64,000 bases of DNA, taken from Ruania albidiflava DSM 18029 (GTDB lineage: Bacteria; Actinomycetota; Actinomycetes; Actinomycetales; Beutenbergiaceae). Below the pieces are notes generated by a model. It worked only from the letters and a program-made list of their open reading frames with translations, had not been told where the DNA came from and did not search any database. Made by a program: the position numbers and the translations under genes. Within the stretch, counting starts at the first letter, position 1. Every line of letters begins with the position of its first letter. The stretch lies in contig NZ_ATWL01000001.1 in NCBI RefSeq assembly GCF_000421225.1, positions 186,001-250,000 on the forward strand, written 5' to 3'. This document shows positions 1-8,060 of the stretch, one piece after another.

Positions 1-1
1 G

Positions 2-544
2 TACCTGGCCGGGGACGGTGACGGGCTGCAGGTGACGCAGCAAGGGGAGTGGTTGCGGCGGTTGTACTGCGAGAAGGACCTGGTGCTGGCCGAGTGCCTG
101 CGCCAGGGCGCGTGGGCGGACCTGGACCCGGCGGGGCTGGCGGCGGCGGTCTCGATCGTGGTCTACTCCTCCCGCTCCGACGACACCGGTGAGCTGCCGG
201 TGCCACCTGGACCGCCGGACGGCCCGCTCGCGCTGGCCGTGCACACCACACGACGGATCGCCCGGAGGCTCGAGGCGTTGGAGCGTGAGCACCGGGTGCG
301 TCGAGCGCAGCCCGTGGACCTCGGCCTGGTCCGGCCGATGGACGTGTGGGCCCGCGGCGGGACCCTGACCGCCGTGCTGGATGCCGGTGACCTGGCCGCC
401 GGGGACTTCGTCCGGTGGAGCCGACAGGTGATCGACCTGCTGGACCAGATCGCGACCGCGGCGCCGTCCTCGCAGCTGCGTCGCACCGCCCGCCGGGCAC
501 TCACGGCAGTGCGGCGCGGGATCGTCGCCTACGGCACCACGTGA
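2..544 (+). CDS. helY: HelY/Mtr4-like superfamily 2 RNA helicase, C-terminal part
   Basis: The reading frame is open from the window edge, so only the last 180 residues are present and the helicase core lies upstream. The visible part matches the DSHCT domain that ends Ski2/Mtr4-type helicases: a stretch beginning GEWLRRLYCEKDL, the Ala-Asp-Leu-Asp-Pro segment followed by AAAVSIVVYSS, and a closing helical part with RPMDVWARGG and GDFVRWSRQVIDLLDQI. In actinobacteria this protein (HelY) is an ATP-dependent RNA helicase thought to act in RNA turnover. No walker motifs can be checked here. The family call is firm and the orthologue name fairly likely. Confidence 0.82.
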   Translation, partial: YLAGDGDGLQVTQQGEWLRRLYCEKDLVLAECLRQGAWADLDPAGLAAAVSIVVYSSRSDDTGELPVPPGPPDGPLALAVHTTRRIARRLEALEREHRVRRAQPVDLGLVRPMDVWARGGTLTAVLDAGDLAAGDFVRWSRQVIDLLDQIATAAPSSQLRRTARRALTAVRRGIVAYGTT

Positions 545-909
545 GGCTCAGCACACCGGTTGCCCGACACACCAGCCGACACGCCGAGCGAGACAAGAAT
601 CTTGCTCTGATTCCATCCGCTCTGACCTGCAGGGACACCGTTGACCTGCATCGTTGTCTCCTTGGCGGAACTGCTCAAGACCGGTATGTTCACGTTCCGT
701 ACTGCTCCTGGTCTTCAGGGAGCGGGCACCGACCGGGCCCGTGCATTCACTAGAAAACGGGGCGTCCGCGCAGGGGGTTCCGGCCCGAAGGATGCACGGG
801 CCGGTCGGTGCGCTCACAGCACGTCGGAGCCCGCGGCAGAGGCACCAGCTGGTCGTGACGAGCGCCGACGAGGACCCGGTGGCCCGGCTCGGGCACGTAT
901 CCTGCTGTG
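545..909. other. intergenic region between helY and lnt
   Basis: About 365 bases with no convincing gene. The open frames crossing it have no family resemblance and run into lnt in the wrong frame. It contains a small dyad (CAAGA-A-TCTTG near 589-604), a large inverted repeat (726-811, listed separately) and the lnt promoter with its TATCCT box at 898-903. Confidence 0.6.
726..811. repeat. long imperfect inverted repeat, 21/20-nt arms
   Basis: The arm 726-746 is the reverse complement of 792-811 except for one extra base (GGGCCC against GGCC), with a 45-nt spacer. As RNA it would fold into a GC-rich hairpin. It could be a terminator for the helicase transcript, a structured leader, or the remnant ends of a small mobile element. 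Nothing in the spacer settles this. Confidence 0.6.
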
Positions 910-2577
910 GTGGCTGTGATGTGGACCCCCCGAGCGCTGAGCCTGCTCGTCGCTGCGCTCGGCGGCTGGGCCACCGATGCTGCCTTCCCGATGCGGGGCT
1001 GGTGGCCGTTGGCGTTCGTCGGGATGGCGGCGTTGGTGTGGGCGTGCGGCCGGGACAGTGCCCGGTGGAACGCGTTGGTGGGCTGGGTCTGGGGGCTCGG
1101 GTTCTTCCTGCCGCACCTGTGGTGGGCGCACTACGCCGTCGGGCCGGTTCCGTGGGTGGCGTTGTCGGTGGCGGAGTCCGGGATCCTCGCCGGTGGTGTG
1201 GCGGCCTTCACCTGGGCCCGGCGTGGACGCTGGGTGCGGCACCGCACGTGGCTGCACGCCCCGCTGTTCGCGACCATCTGGGTGGTCATCGAGCAGCTGC
1301 GGCAGGTGTGGCCGTTCGGCGGGTTCCCGTGGGGGCGCCTCGGGTTTTCCCAGGGTGACTCGCCGCTGCTGTCCCTGGCGACGATCGCCGGGGCTCCGCT
1401 GGTGTCCTTCGCTGTGGTGCTCATCGGGCACTATCTGGCTGATGCGGTCCGCCTGCTGCTGCCAGGCCCGGGCCGGCGCGACGAGGTGCCCGCGCACCGG
1501 CACTGGCGCCAGCCCGCCTACCGGCTGGTCGCCGGTGGTCTGGTGCTCGGCGTAGGTGCGGTGCTGCCGCTGCCGAGCACCCAGGCGGAGGAGGGCGTGC
1601 TGCGCGTGGGGGCGGTGCAGGGCAACGTCTCCGAACCCGGGCTAGGTGCGTTCGCGAACGCCCAGGAGGTGCTGCACAACCATGCCCGTGGTACCCACGA
1701 GCTCGCCGACGAGGTGGGTCAGGGGAACCTGGACCTGGTGGTCTGGCCGGAGAACGCCACGGACATCAACCCGCGTGCGGACGCGCAGGCGGCAGCCGAG
1801 ATCGACGCGGCAGCCGAGGCGATCGATGCGCCCATCCTGCTCGGTACCGACCGGTACGACGACGAGGCCCGGTACAACGAGATGATCCTCTGGCAGCCGG
1901 GGGTGGGGTCCACCTACGCCTACGCCAAGCAGATCCCTGCCGCGTTTGCTGAGTACATCCCGATGCGGGAGGTGGCTCGCCTGTTCTCGCCGGCGGTGGA
2001 CATGGTGCGGACCGACATGGCCGCCGGGCAGGAGGTCGGCGTGGTCCCGGTGCCGGTGCCGCGCACCGGCGAGGTGGCGGACGTCGGTACGGTGATCTGC
2101 TTCGAGGTCGCCTATGACGCGCTGATCCGGTCGGCGGTGCAGGACGGCGCCGAGTTCCTGCTGGTGCCCACGAACAACGCCTCGTTCGGGTATACCAGCG
2201 AGTCGGAGCAGCAGCTGGCGATGTCCCGGCTGCGGGCGGTGGAGCACGGTCGCACCACGCTGCAGATCTCTACTGTCGGGGTCTCCGGGGTGATCGCTCC
2301 GGACGGGACCGTGCTGGAGGAGACCGGGCTGTTCACGCACGAGAGCTTCGCTGCTGACATCCCGCTGCGCTCCACGCTCACGATCGCCGACCGGTTGGGG
2401 GACTGGCCGATGATCGTCTTCACCGTACTGGCGGTGCTGGCCCTGGCACTCGGGGTGGTCACCGGGCGCCGGCAGCGGCCCCGACCCGCCGGTGCGGAAC
2501 CGGCCGAGGGTGCGCCGGTGCGGACGTCGCCCGAGCCAGCGACCGGGTCCGACGCGCATGTCGGGGCCGCCCCGTGA
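910..2577 (+). CDS. lnt: apolipoprotein N-acyltransferase
   Basis: Integral membrane enzyme that adds the third acyl chain to the N-terminal Cys of lipoproteins. The first ~200 residues are hydrophobic segments; the second half is a nitrilase-type domain, followed by one last membrane segment (around LGDWPMIVFTVLAVLAL). The catalytic Glu-Lys-Cys triad is visible: Glu281 in VVWPEN, Lys340 in YAKQIP and Cys397 in VICFE. Length (about 555 aa) fits Lnt. Four start codons lie close together; GTG 910 is preferred because a TATCCT box at 898-903 ends exactly 6 nt upstream, the leaderless arrangement. The stop overlaps the GTG of the next gene (GTGA), so translation is probably coupled with the mannosyltransferase. 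Confidence 0.93.
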   Translation: MAVMWTPRALSLLVAALGGWATDAAFPMRGWWPLAFVGMAALVWACGRDSARWNALVGWVWGLGFFLPHLWWAHYAVGPVPWVALSVAESGILAGGVAAFTWARRGRWVRHRTWLHAPLFATIWVVIEQLRQVWPFGGFPWGRLGFSQGDSPLLSLATIAGAPLVSFAVVLIGHYLADAVRLLLPGPGRRDEVPAHRHWRQPAYRLVAGGLVLGVGAVLPLPSTQAEEGVLRVGAVQGNVSEPGLGAFANAQEVLHNHARGTHELADEVGQGNLDLVVWPENATDINPRADAQAAAEIDAAAEAIDAPILLGTDRYDDEARYNEMILWQPGVGSTYAYAKQIPAAFAEYIPMREVARLFSPAVDMVRTDMAAGQEVGVVPVPVPRTGEVADVGTVICFEVAYDALIRSAVQDGAEFLLVPTNNASFGYTSESEQQLAMSRLRAVEHGRTTLQISTVGVSGVIAPDGTVLEETGLFTHESFAADIPLRSTLTIADRLGDWPMIVFTVLAVLALALGVVTGRRQRPRPAGAEPAEGAPVRTSPEPATGSDAHVGAAP

Positions 2578-3323
2578 CGCTGGTGATCATCCCCACCTAC
2601 AACGAACGTCAGTCTTTGCCGGAGACACTGCGCCGTACCCGGGCCGCGGTCCCGGAGGCCGATGTGCTCGTGGTCGACGACGCCAGCCCGGACGGCACCG
2701 GCACCTGGGCGGAGGGGGTTGCCGGCCACGACCGGCAGGTGCACGTGCTGCACCGCACCAGCAAGGACGGGCTCGGGCGGGCGTACGTGGCGGGCTTCGG
2801 TTGGGGTCTGGCCCGCGGTTATGACCGGCTGGTGGAGATGGATGCAGACGGGTCGCACCATCCGGAGGACCTGCCCCGGCTGCTGGCCGCCAGCTCCGCG
2901 GACGTGGGGCTGGTGATCGGCTCACGCTGGGTTCCGGGTGGGGCCACGGAGAACTGGCCGCTGAGCCGTCAGCTGCTCAGTCGCGGTGCGAACCTGTATG
3001 CGAATGCGCTGATCGGGTTCGGTGTGCGGGATGCCACGGCCGGGTTCCGGGTGTTCCGGGCCGCGACGCTGCGCCGCATCGACCTGGCCGGGGTGAACTC
3101 GCAGGGCTACTGCTTCCAGGTGGACATGACTCGCAGGGTGCACGAGCTGGGGGAGCGGATCGTCGAGGTGCCGATCACGTTCACCGAACGCGTCCAGGGA
3201 CAGTCGAAGATGAGTCGCGCGATCGTAGCCGAAGCCCTCTGGCGCACCACTGCCTGGGGCGCCGAGCGGCGCACCAGGCAGTGTCGGGAACGGGTGTCTC
3301 AGGCGCTGCGGCGGCGGAGCTGA
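2574..3323 (+). CDS. ppm: polyprenol-phosphate mannosyltransferase (dolichol-P-mannose synthase type, GT2)
   Basis: A GT-A glycosyltransferase of 249 aa that transfers mannose from GDP-mannose to polyprenyl phosphate, donor for lipoglycans and protein O-mannosylation. Starts with the GT2 strand LVIIPTYNERQSLPETL, has VVDDASPDGT, the metal-binding EMDADGSH and the late GYCFQVDMTRR and ITFTERVQGQSKM blocks typical of DPM1. No C-terminal membrane anchor is present, so membrane location may rely on partners. It overlaps lnt by 4 nt. In Mycobacterium tuberculosis Lnt and this enzyme are one polypeptide (Ppm1); here they are two coupled genes. Its last 25 nt overlap the convergent rbpA gene. Confidence 0.92.
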   Translation: MTLVIIPTYNERQSLPETLRRTRAAVPEADVLVVDDASPDGTGTWAEGVAGHDRQVHVLHRTSKDGLGRAYVAGFGWGLARGYDRLVEMDADGSHHPEDLPRLLAASSADVGLVIGSRWVPGGATENWPLSRQLLSRGANLYANALIGFGVRDATAGFRVFRAATLRRIDLAGVNSQGYCFQVDMTRRVHELGERIVEVPITFTERVQGQSKMSRAIVAEALWRTTAWGAERRTRQCRERVSQALRRRS

Positions 3324-3646
3324 CCGCTGCGGAGCAGCTCCAGACGCTCATCCAGCAGCTCTTCCAGCTCGGCGACGGTGCGCCGCTCGAGCAGCATGTC
3401 CCAGTGCGTGCGCACCGGCTTGCCGGCCTTGGGTTCGGGACGGGTGGCGTCCCGCAGCAGCGCTTCGCCGCCACCGGGGGCCTCCCACACCGGGGGGATC
3501 TCGGCGTCGGCCGAGAACGGGATGATGATCACGCGGCCGTCCGGGCAGTCGTAGACAGCCTCCACCCGTGGCGCGAACTCGACCCCCTCCTCGGTCTCCA
3601 TGCTGTTGGCACCGATCCGCATGCCACGCAGTGCTCGTTCAGCCAT
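3299..3646 (-). CDS. rbpA: RNA polymerase-binding protein RbpA
   Basis: Small (115 aa) actinobacterial transcription factor that binds the RNA polymerase beta-prime subunit and group I/II sigma factors and stabilises open complexes; in Streptomyces it raises basal tolerance to rifampicin. The sequence starts MAERALRGMRIGANSMETEEG, with the core YDCPDGRVIIIPFSADAEIPPVWEAP, then KAGKPVRTHWDMLLERR and the sigma-interacting helix at the C terminus. The start follows an AGGAGG ribosome site. A SigR/SigH-type promoter lies upstream (3688-3714). Its end overlaps the convergent mannosyltransferase gene by 25 nt. Confidence 0.96.
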   Translation of the reverse strand: MAERALRGMRIGANSMETEEGVEFAPRVEAVYDCPDGRVIIIPFSADAEIPPVWEAPGGGEALLRDATRPEPKAGKPVRTHWDMLLERRTVAELEELLDERLELLRSGQLRRRSA

Positions 3647-3687
3647 CGTGACTCCTCCTGTCCGTGACTTGTGGTCTCCATCTAGTC

Positions 3688-3714
3688 CAACGGGTGGGAC
3701 GGGGCTTCTGTTCC
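3688..3714 (-). promoter_or_regulatory. SigR/SigH-type (thiol stress) promoter of rbpA
   Basis: On the minus strand GGAAC (3714-3710) is followed by exactly 18 nt and GTTG (3691-3688). This matches the SigR/SigH consensus GGAAt/c-N18-GTT. The implied start is about 35 nt ahead of the rbpA ATG. In Streptomyces coelicolor rbpA belongs to the SigR regulon, so the match is biologically expected. Confidence 0.75.
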
Positions 3715-3774
3715 GGCGACGCGGTGAAGGTGGTGTGAAGTTCGCGGGGACGGCTCGTGGCTAGGCTAGAGACC

Positions 3775-4722
3775 GTGACCAACGAGACGATGACCTACCG
3801 CCAGCTAGGAGCCTCCGGGCTGACCGTGTCCACCGTGGGACTGGGGTGCAATGCTCTAGGAGCCACGGTAGCGGACCAGGACGTGCCTGGCCTGGTGAAC
3901 GCCGCGCTCGAGGCCGGCATCACCTTCTTCGACACTGCCGACACCTATTCCCGCGGCCGCAGCGAACAGCTCCTCGGTCGCGCACTGGGTACGCGCCGCG
4001 ACGATGTGGTGATCGCCACGAAGTTCGGTATGGACACCCGTGGGCTGAACGGTCCGGACTGGGGTGTGCGCGGCTCCCGCCGGTACATCCGCAAGGCGGT
4101 GGAGGGCTCGCTGCGGCGGCTCGGCACCGACTACATCGACTTGTACCAGATGCACGCCCCAGACCCGCGCACCCCGATCGAGGAGACCTTGGCGGCACTG
4201 CACGAGCTGGTGGTGGAGGGGAAGGTGCGCTACATCGGCTCCTCGAACTTCACCGGGTGGCAGGTGGTGGACGCGGACTGGACGGCCCGCACCGGAACTC
4301 TGGCGCCGATGATCTCCGCGCAGAACCAGTACAACCTGCTCAACCGCAGTGCAGAGGCCGAGCTGCTGCCTGCCGTCGAACATGTGGGCGCTGGCCTGCT
4401 GCCGTTCTACCCGCTGGCCTCCGGGCTGCTCACCGGCAAGTACCGGCGTGGTCAGGACGCTCCGGCAGGCACGCGTCTGGCGAACCGGCCGGAGCGGCTG
4501 GCTGCGGCGGACTTCGACACGATCGAGGCGCTGCAGGACTTCGCCAGCGAGCGGGACCTGTCCCTGCTGCAGGTGGCAGTCGGCTGGTTGGCGGCCCAGC
4601 CGGCAGTGGCCTCGGTGATCAGCGGGGCGTCCAAGCCGGAGCAGGTGCAAGCAAATGCTGCAGCCGTGGCATGGGAGCCGAGCGCTGCGGAGCTGGTCGT
4701 GCTGGACGACCTGACCGCCTGA
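3775..4722 (+). CDS. aldo/keto reductase
   Basis: NADPH-dependent oxidoreductase of the AKR superfamily (TIM barrel), substrate unknown. Visible family blocks: MTYRQLGASGLTVSTVGLGC at the start, FFDTADTYSRGRSEQLLG (Asp and Tyr of the catalytic tetrad), VVIATKFGM (Lys), DLYQMHAPDP (His) and the C-terminal SVISGASKPEQVQ coenzyme block. GTG 3775 is chosen because a TAGGCT box at 3762-3767 ends 7 nt upstream (leaderless layout). ATG 3790, which begins the conserved region, is the alternative. It is divergent from rbpA, with the two promoters in about 130 bp. Confidence 0.88.
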   Translation: MTNETMTYRQLGASGLTVSTVGLGCNALGATVADQDVPGLVNAALEAGITFFDTADTYSRGRSEQLLGRALGTRRDDVVIATKFGMDTRGLNGPDWGVRGSRRYIRKAVEGSLRRLGTDYIDLYQMHAPDPRTPIEETLAALHELVVEGKVRYIGSSNFTGWQVVDADWTARTGTLAPMISAQNQYNLLNRSAEAELLPAVEHVGAGLLPFYPLASGLLTGKYRRGQDAPAGTRLANRPERLAAADFDTIEALQDFASERDLSLLQVAVGWLAAQPAVASVISGASKPEQVQANAAAVAWEPSAAELVVLDDLTA

Positions 4723-4761
4723 GGTCGCGGCTCGCTGCGTGCTTCCGGCAGTCGGGACCTG

Positions 4762-5571
4762 ATGGCCTCCGGACCAGCAGGACCGGTGACGCCCGGGCCG
4801 GTCGAGCTGGTGCACCGGCTGCGGGCGGCAGGTTGTGTGTTCGCCGAGGAGGAGGCCGCCTTGCTCGCCGAGGCGGCCGACGACGCCGCGCACCTGGACC
4901 AGCTCACTGCCCGGCGCCTCGTGGGCGAGCCGTTGGAGCAGGTGCTCGGCTGGGTAGCCTTCGACGGGCTGCGTCTGCGGGTGCGGCCCGGGGTGTTCGT
5001 GCCCCGGCAGCGCACCACGTTCCTGGTGCAGGTGGCCGCCGATCTGGCACCGCAGGGAGCGATGGTGGCCGACGTGTGCTGCGGGATCGGTGCCATCGCT
5101 GCGGCGCTGACCGCGCGTCGCGCGGACCTGGACCTGTACGCCGCCGACAGCGATCCGGTCGCGGTGGCCCTGGCCCGGGAGAACCTGCCCGACCGGGTCG
5201 GCACCGGCTGCGGTGACCTGCTCGACGCGCTCCCGGCCCGGCTCCAGGGCCGGCTGGGCATGGTCGTGGCGAACACCCCGTACGTTCCCAGCGGGCAGAT
5301 CGCGCACCTGCCGGTGGAGGCGCGCGCGCACGAGCCGCTTCCCACGCTCGACGGCGGAGCGGACGGTCTGGACGTGCAACGTCGCCTCGCGCAGCGCGCA
5401 CCCAGGTGGTTGGCGCCGGGTGGGTACGTGCTCACCGAGATCGCCGCGACCCAGCGGGATGCAGCCGTGGCCGCGTTCACCGCAGCCGGCTTCCAGGCGA
5501 CGGTGCGGATCAGCGAGGAGTGGGGGAGCGGGGTGCTGGTCGCCCGGGTGCCGCTAGCAGGCGGCGCCTGA
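4762..5571 (+). CDS. PrmC/HemK-related class I methyltransferase (putative protein glutamine N5-methyltransferase)
   Basis: SAM-dependent methyltransferase of 269 aa. The order is an N-terminal helical domain, a linker ending QVLGWVAFDGLRLRV, the SAM motif VADVCCGIGAIAAALTA and the substrate motif ANTPYVPSGQI. PrmC proper, which methylates release factors at GGQ, carries NPPY; here the tetrad is NTPY. That variant is typical of an actinobacterial PrmC-related subfamily of unproven substrate. Starts 39 nt after the aldo/keto reductase and may be cotranscribed with it. It is not likely to be the release-factor enzyme itself. Confidence 0.8.
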   Translation: MASGPAGPVTPGPVELVHRLRAAGCVFAEEEAALLAEAADDAAHLDQLTARRLVGEPLEQVLGWVAFDGLRLRVRPGVFVPRQRTTFLVQVAADLAPQGAMVADVCCGIGAIAAALTARRADLDLYAADSDPVAVALARENLPDRVGTGCGDLLDALPARLQGRLGMVVANTPYVPSGQIAHLPVEARAHEPLPTLDGGADGLDVQRRLAQRAPRWLAPGGYVLTEIAATQRDAAVAAFTAAGFQATVRISEEWGSGVLVARVPLAGGA

Positions 5572-5592
5572 GCGTTCCAACCCCGGGCGGTG

Positions 5593-5916
5593 CTAGCGCG
5601 TCCGCTCAGTCCCGCTGTCTGTGGTGCCGAGCCGCCCGTCCGTTGTCGCGACGATGACGCCATGGTTACCGGTGAAGGTCTCCAGCTGCTCCTGCAGGTG
5701 CGTGAGCAGGAGTGCCCAGCCGTCACTGGTGCCGAGAACGGTGCGCGCCTGGCGTCGGCGGATCGCTGCGAGCCGTTCGAACTCGTTCCCGTCCACGGTC
5801 CAGGCCAGCTGTCGCGATCCGGTCTGGTCCAGCGTGAAGGTGAACGTGCCGTCGGTGTAGCTGACGCCCATCCCGCTCTCTGCTGCGAGGGCGCAGACTC
5901 GCTCGATCGCCTGCAC
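5593..5916 (-). CDS. hypothetical protein downstream of a DinB gene
   Basis: 107 residues, GTG start, 10 nt after the DinB-family gene on the same strand, so most likely cotranscribed. The composition is plausible for a real protein (TFTFTLDQTGSRQLAWTVDG then FERLAAIRRRQAR) but I recognise no domain, signal peptide or membrane segment. It is convergent with the methyltransferase, 21 nt away. Confidence 0.5.
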   Translation of the reverse strand: MQAIERVCALAAESGMGVSYTDGTFTFTLDQTGSRQLAWTVDGNEFERLAAIRRRQARTVLGTSDGWALLLTHLQEQLETFTGNHGVIVATTDGRLGTTDSGTERTR

Positions 5917-5926
5917 TGGCTGCTCG

Positions 5927-6523
5927 CTACTCGCCGGTCGAACCGTCGATCGACTCCCGGATCAGGTCGGCGTGGCCGTTGTGCCGGGCGTACTCCTCGA
6001 TCATGTGGGTGAGGATCCAGCGCAGGCTGGGCGTCTGCCCGTCCGGCCAGCTGCGGGCGGCGAGGGTGCCCAGGTCCGCCACCTGGTCGGTGGCGCGCCG
6101 GGCGCGGGTCACCGACTGCTGCCAGAGGGCGAACAGCTCACCGGGTGCGTCGGAGGCGGCAGAGTTCCACTCCCAGTCCTGGTCGGCCTGCCAGTCCACG
6201 CTCTGCCACGGCTGTGGCATCGGTTCGCCGCGGAGCATCTGGGTGAACCAGTGGTCCTCCACCCAGGCGAGGTGCTTGAGGATCCCGCCGAGCGTCATCG
6301 TCGAGTCCGCTACCCGCACCTGGAGGTCGTCGGCGCCCAGACCGGAGCACTTCCAGTGCAGGGTGGCGCGCTGGAACTCCAGGAACCCGAGCAACGTGCC
6401 CCGCTCGTCAGCGGCCATCGGCGGTTCGGTCCGCCCCTGCTCGTCGATGACGGCGTCGCTCGGCCTGGTCACGTCCGAATCGGTCAGCAGGGGGATGGTC
6501 TGGCCTGGTGTGGTGCTGGACAT
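5927..6523 (-). CDS. DinB-family (DUF664-type) protein
   Basis: 198-residue four-helix-bundle protein of the DinB/YfiT superfamily. The metal-binding histidines are seen as LKHLAWVEDHWF in the middle and LTHMIEEYARHNGHADLIRE near the C terminus. Members of this group include mycothiol- and bacillithiol-dependent transferases as well as many uncharacterised proteins; no specific reaction can be assigned. The N-terminal ~35 residues before the first helix are probably disordered. Confidence 0.82.
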   Translation of the reverse strand: MSSTTPGQTIPLLTDSDVTRPSDAVIDEQGRTEPPMAADERGTLLGFLEFQRATLHWKCSGLGADDLQVRVADSTMTLGGILKHLAWVEDHWFTQMLRGEPMPQPWQSVDWQADQDWEWNSAASDAPGELFALWQQSVTRARRATDQVADLGTLAARSWPDGQTPSLRWILTHMIEEYARHNGHADLIRESIDGSTGE

Positions 6524-6589
6524 GGTGCGACGCTATCGGGCAGGGCAAGGGATTTGCGCCTGGCGGTCCGCCGGCTGGCGCCGAAGTAC

Positions 6590-7342
6590 TCAGGCCACCT
6601 GGCTGAGCGCCAGGCTGACCAAGAACCCGGCGCTGGCGATCACGCCGGTGTACAGGTGTGCCTTCTCGAACGCCTCGGGGATCATCGTGTCCGCGACCAT
6701 CGTCAGGATCGCCCCCGCCGCGATCGCGGTCACCAGTGCTGTGGCGGTGCCGCTGGCGCCGCCGAGGAGCCCGGCACCGAGCCCGCCGGCGATTCCGGAG
6801 ACCACGGCGATGGTCACCCAGATGCCGAACACGTACCGCGCGGACCGGCCGGCGTTCTTCATCCCGGCGGCCGAGGAGAGGCCCTCGGGCAGGTTGGACA
6901 GGAAGATCGCGGCGAGCACAGCCACGCCGACCCCTTCGCCGGTGAGCAGGGAGACACCGAGCACCACCGACTCCGGCACCCCGTCCAGCAGTGCCCCGAT
7001 GGCGATCGCCGTGCCGCTGCCGGCCTGCTCCGACTCGGCCGGCTGCTGCCCTCCGGACCGCTTCCGGTGCCGGGCACCATGCCGGGCGAGCAGCACGTTG
7101 GCGCCCAGGTAGGCGAGCGCCCCGAGCAGGAAACCGAGCGTGGTCGGGGCGATCCCGCCGTCGGCGAGCGCGTCCTGGACCAGCTCGAAGGCCAGGGCGG
7201 AGATCAGCACCCCGGCGCCGAAGGCCATCACAGCGGCAACCACCCGTTGCGGCACCCGCACGAACCAGGACACCGCGGCCCCGACCACCAGGGCCCCGCC
7301 GGCGAGCAGCCCCCACAGCCCGGCCTGGAACCAGACCGGCAT
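6590..7342 (-). CDS. ZIP-family metal transporter
   Basis: 250-residue membrane protein with about eight hydrophobic segments. It carries the ZIP pattern: GAGVLISALAFELVQDA in TM2, a charged loop with HGARHRKR, and the metal-site helices IAIGALLDGVPESVVLG and FLSNLPEGLSSAAGM. The family moves divalent metals (Zn, Mn, Fe) into the cytoplasm. The upstream extension of the frame has no family similarity, and ATG 7342 gives the normal N terminus MPVWFQAGLWGLLAGG. It lies 43 nt downstream of the GntR gene on the same strand, so it may be read from the same promoter, although no functional link is evident. Confidence 0.88.
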   Translation of the reverse strand: MPVWFQAGLWGLLAGGALVVGAAVSWFVRVPQRVVAAVMAFGAGVLISALAFELVQDALADGGIAPTTLGFLLGALAYLGANVLLARHGARHRKRSGGQQPAESEQAGSGTAIAIGALLDGVPESVVLGVSLLTGEGVGVAVLAAIFLSNLPEGLSSAAGMKNAGRSARYVFGIWVTIAVVSGIAGGLGAGLLGGASGTATALVTAIAAGAILTMVADTMIPEAFEKAHLYTGVIASAGFLVSLALSQVA

Positions 7343-7385
7343 CAGCCTGACCTCCGCGTGCCCACCGCTCCACCCTCGCAGCCGC

Positions 7386-8060
7386 TCACGAGGCCGGCGG
7401 CACCCGCTTTGCTGCCAGGCGCTGCACGGCATCGTCCATGTGCGCCACGAGCAGCTCCTTCGCCCGCTCCAGGGTGCCCTCGCCGATCGCCTCGACGATC
7501 TCCTCGTGCTCGCGGACCTGGCTACCCAGGTCCGGGTAGGTGGTCTCCAGCTCACCGAGGCACATCCGGGTCTCCACCACCAGGGTGCGCATCGCCCGGA
7601 TCAACCGCAGGCTGCCCGAGCACGCCACCAGCTCCTCGTGGAACGTGTGGTCGGCGTCGGAGACTCCGGGTGCGCTCCCGCGCCGGGCGGCGGTGCGCAT
7701 CGCGGTGATGCTGGGCGTCAGCGCGCGCACGGTCTCCTCCCGGCGCCCGTCCATCACCAGCTCCAGCGCACCGCGCTCGATCGCTGAGCGGGTGCGGTAG
7801 ATGTCCTCCACGTCGGCGGTTGACAGCTCGGTGACGAACACGCCGCGGTTGCGGACTGCCTCCAGCAGCCCTTCGGCGACCAGGCGCTGCATCGCCTCGC
7901 GCAACGGGCCACGGGAGACGTCGAGCCGTTCGGCCAGCTCGGTCTCTCCCAGCTGTTCGCCCTGCTGCAACCCGCCGGCCATGATCGCCCCGCGCAGCGC
8001 CTCTGCCACGTAGTCCACGGTGGACTGCCGCTTCGGCGGCCTCAGCTCACCGACCGGCAT
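7386..8060 (-). CDS. GntR-family transcriptional regulator, FCD (FadR) subfamily
   Basis: 224-residue repressor-type protein: winged helix-turn-helix first (LGETELAERLDVSRGPLREA, then LEAVRNRGVFV), then an all-helical FCD ligand domain with the metal-site pattern (IYRTRSAIE, DHTFHEEL, REHEEIVEAI). It overlaps the end of the preceding racemase-like gene by 14 nt, so it belongs to that operon. FadR-type proteins bind TNGT-Nx-ACNA palindromes, and two such sites occur in this locus, 9622-9660 and 13936-13967. It is therefore the best candidate to control the whole 8-15.5 kb catabolic block, with a pathway intermediate as ligand. The longer frame start at 8099 is unlikely. Confidence 0.9.
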   Translation of the reverse strand: MPVGELRPPKRQSTVDYVAEALRGAIMAGGLQQGEQLGETELAERLDVSRGPLREAMQRLVAEGLLEAVRNRGVFVTELSTADVEDIYRTRSAIERGALELVMDGRREETVRALTPSITAMRTAARRGSAPGVSDADHTFHEELVACSGSLRLIRAMRTLVVETRMCLGELETTYPDLGSQVREHEEIVEAIGEGTLERAKELLVAHMDDAVQRLAAKRVPPAS

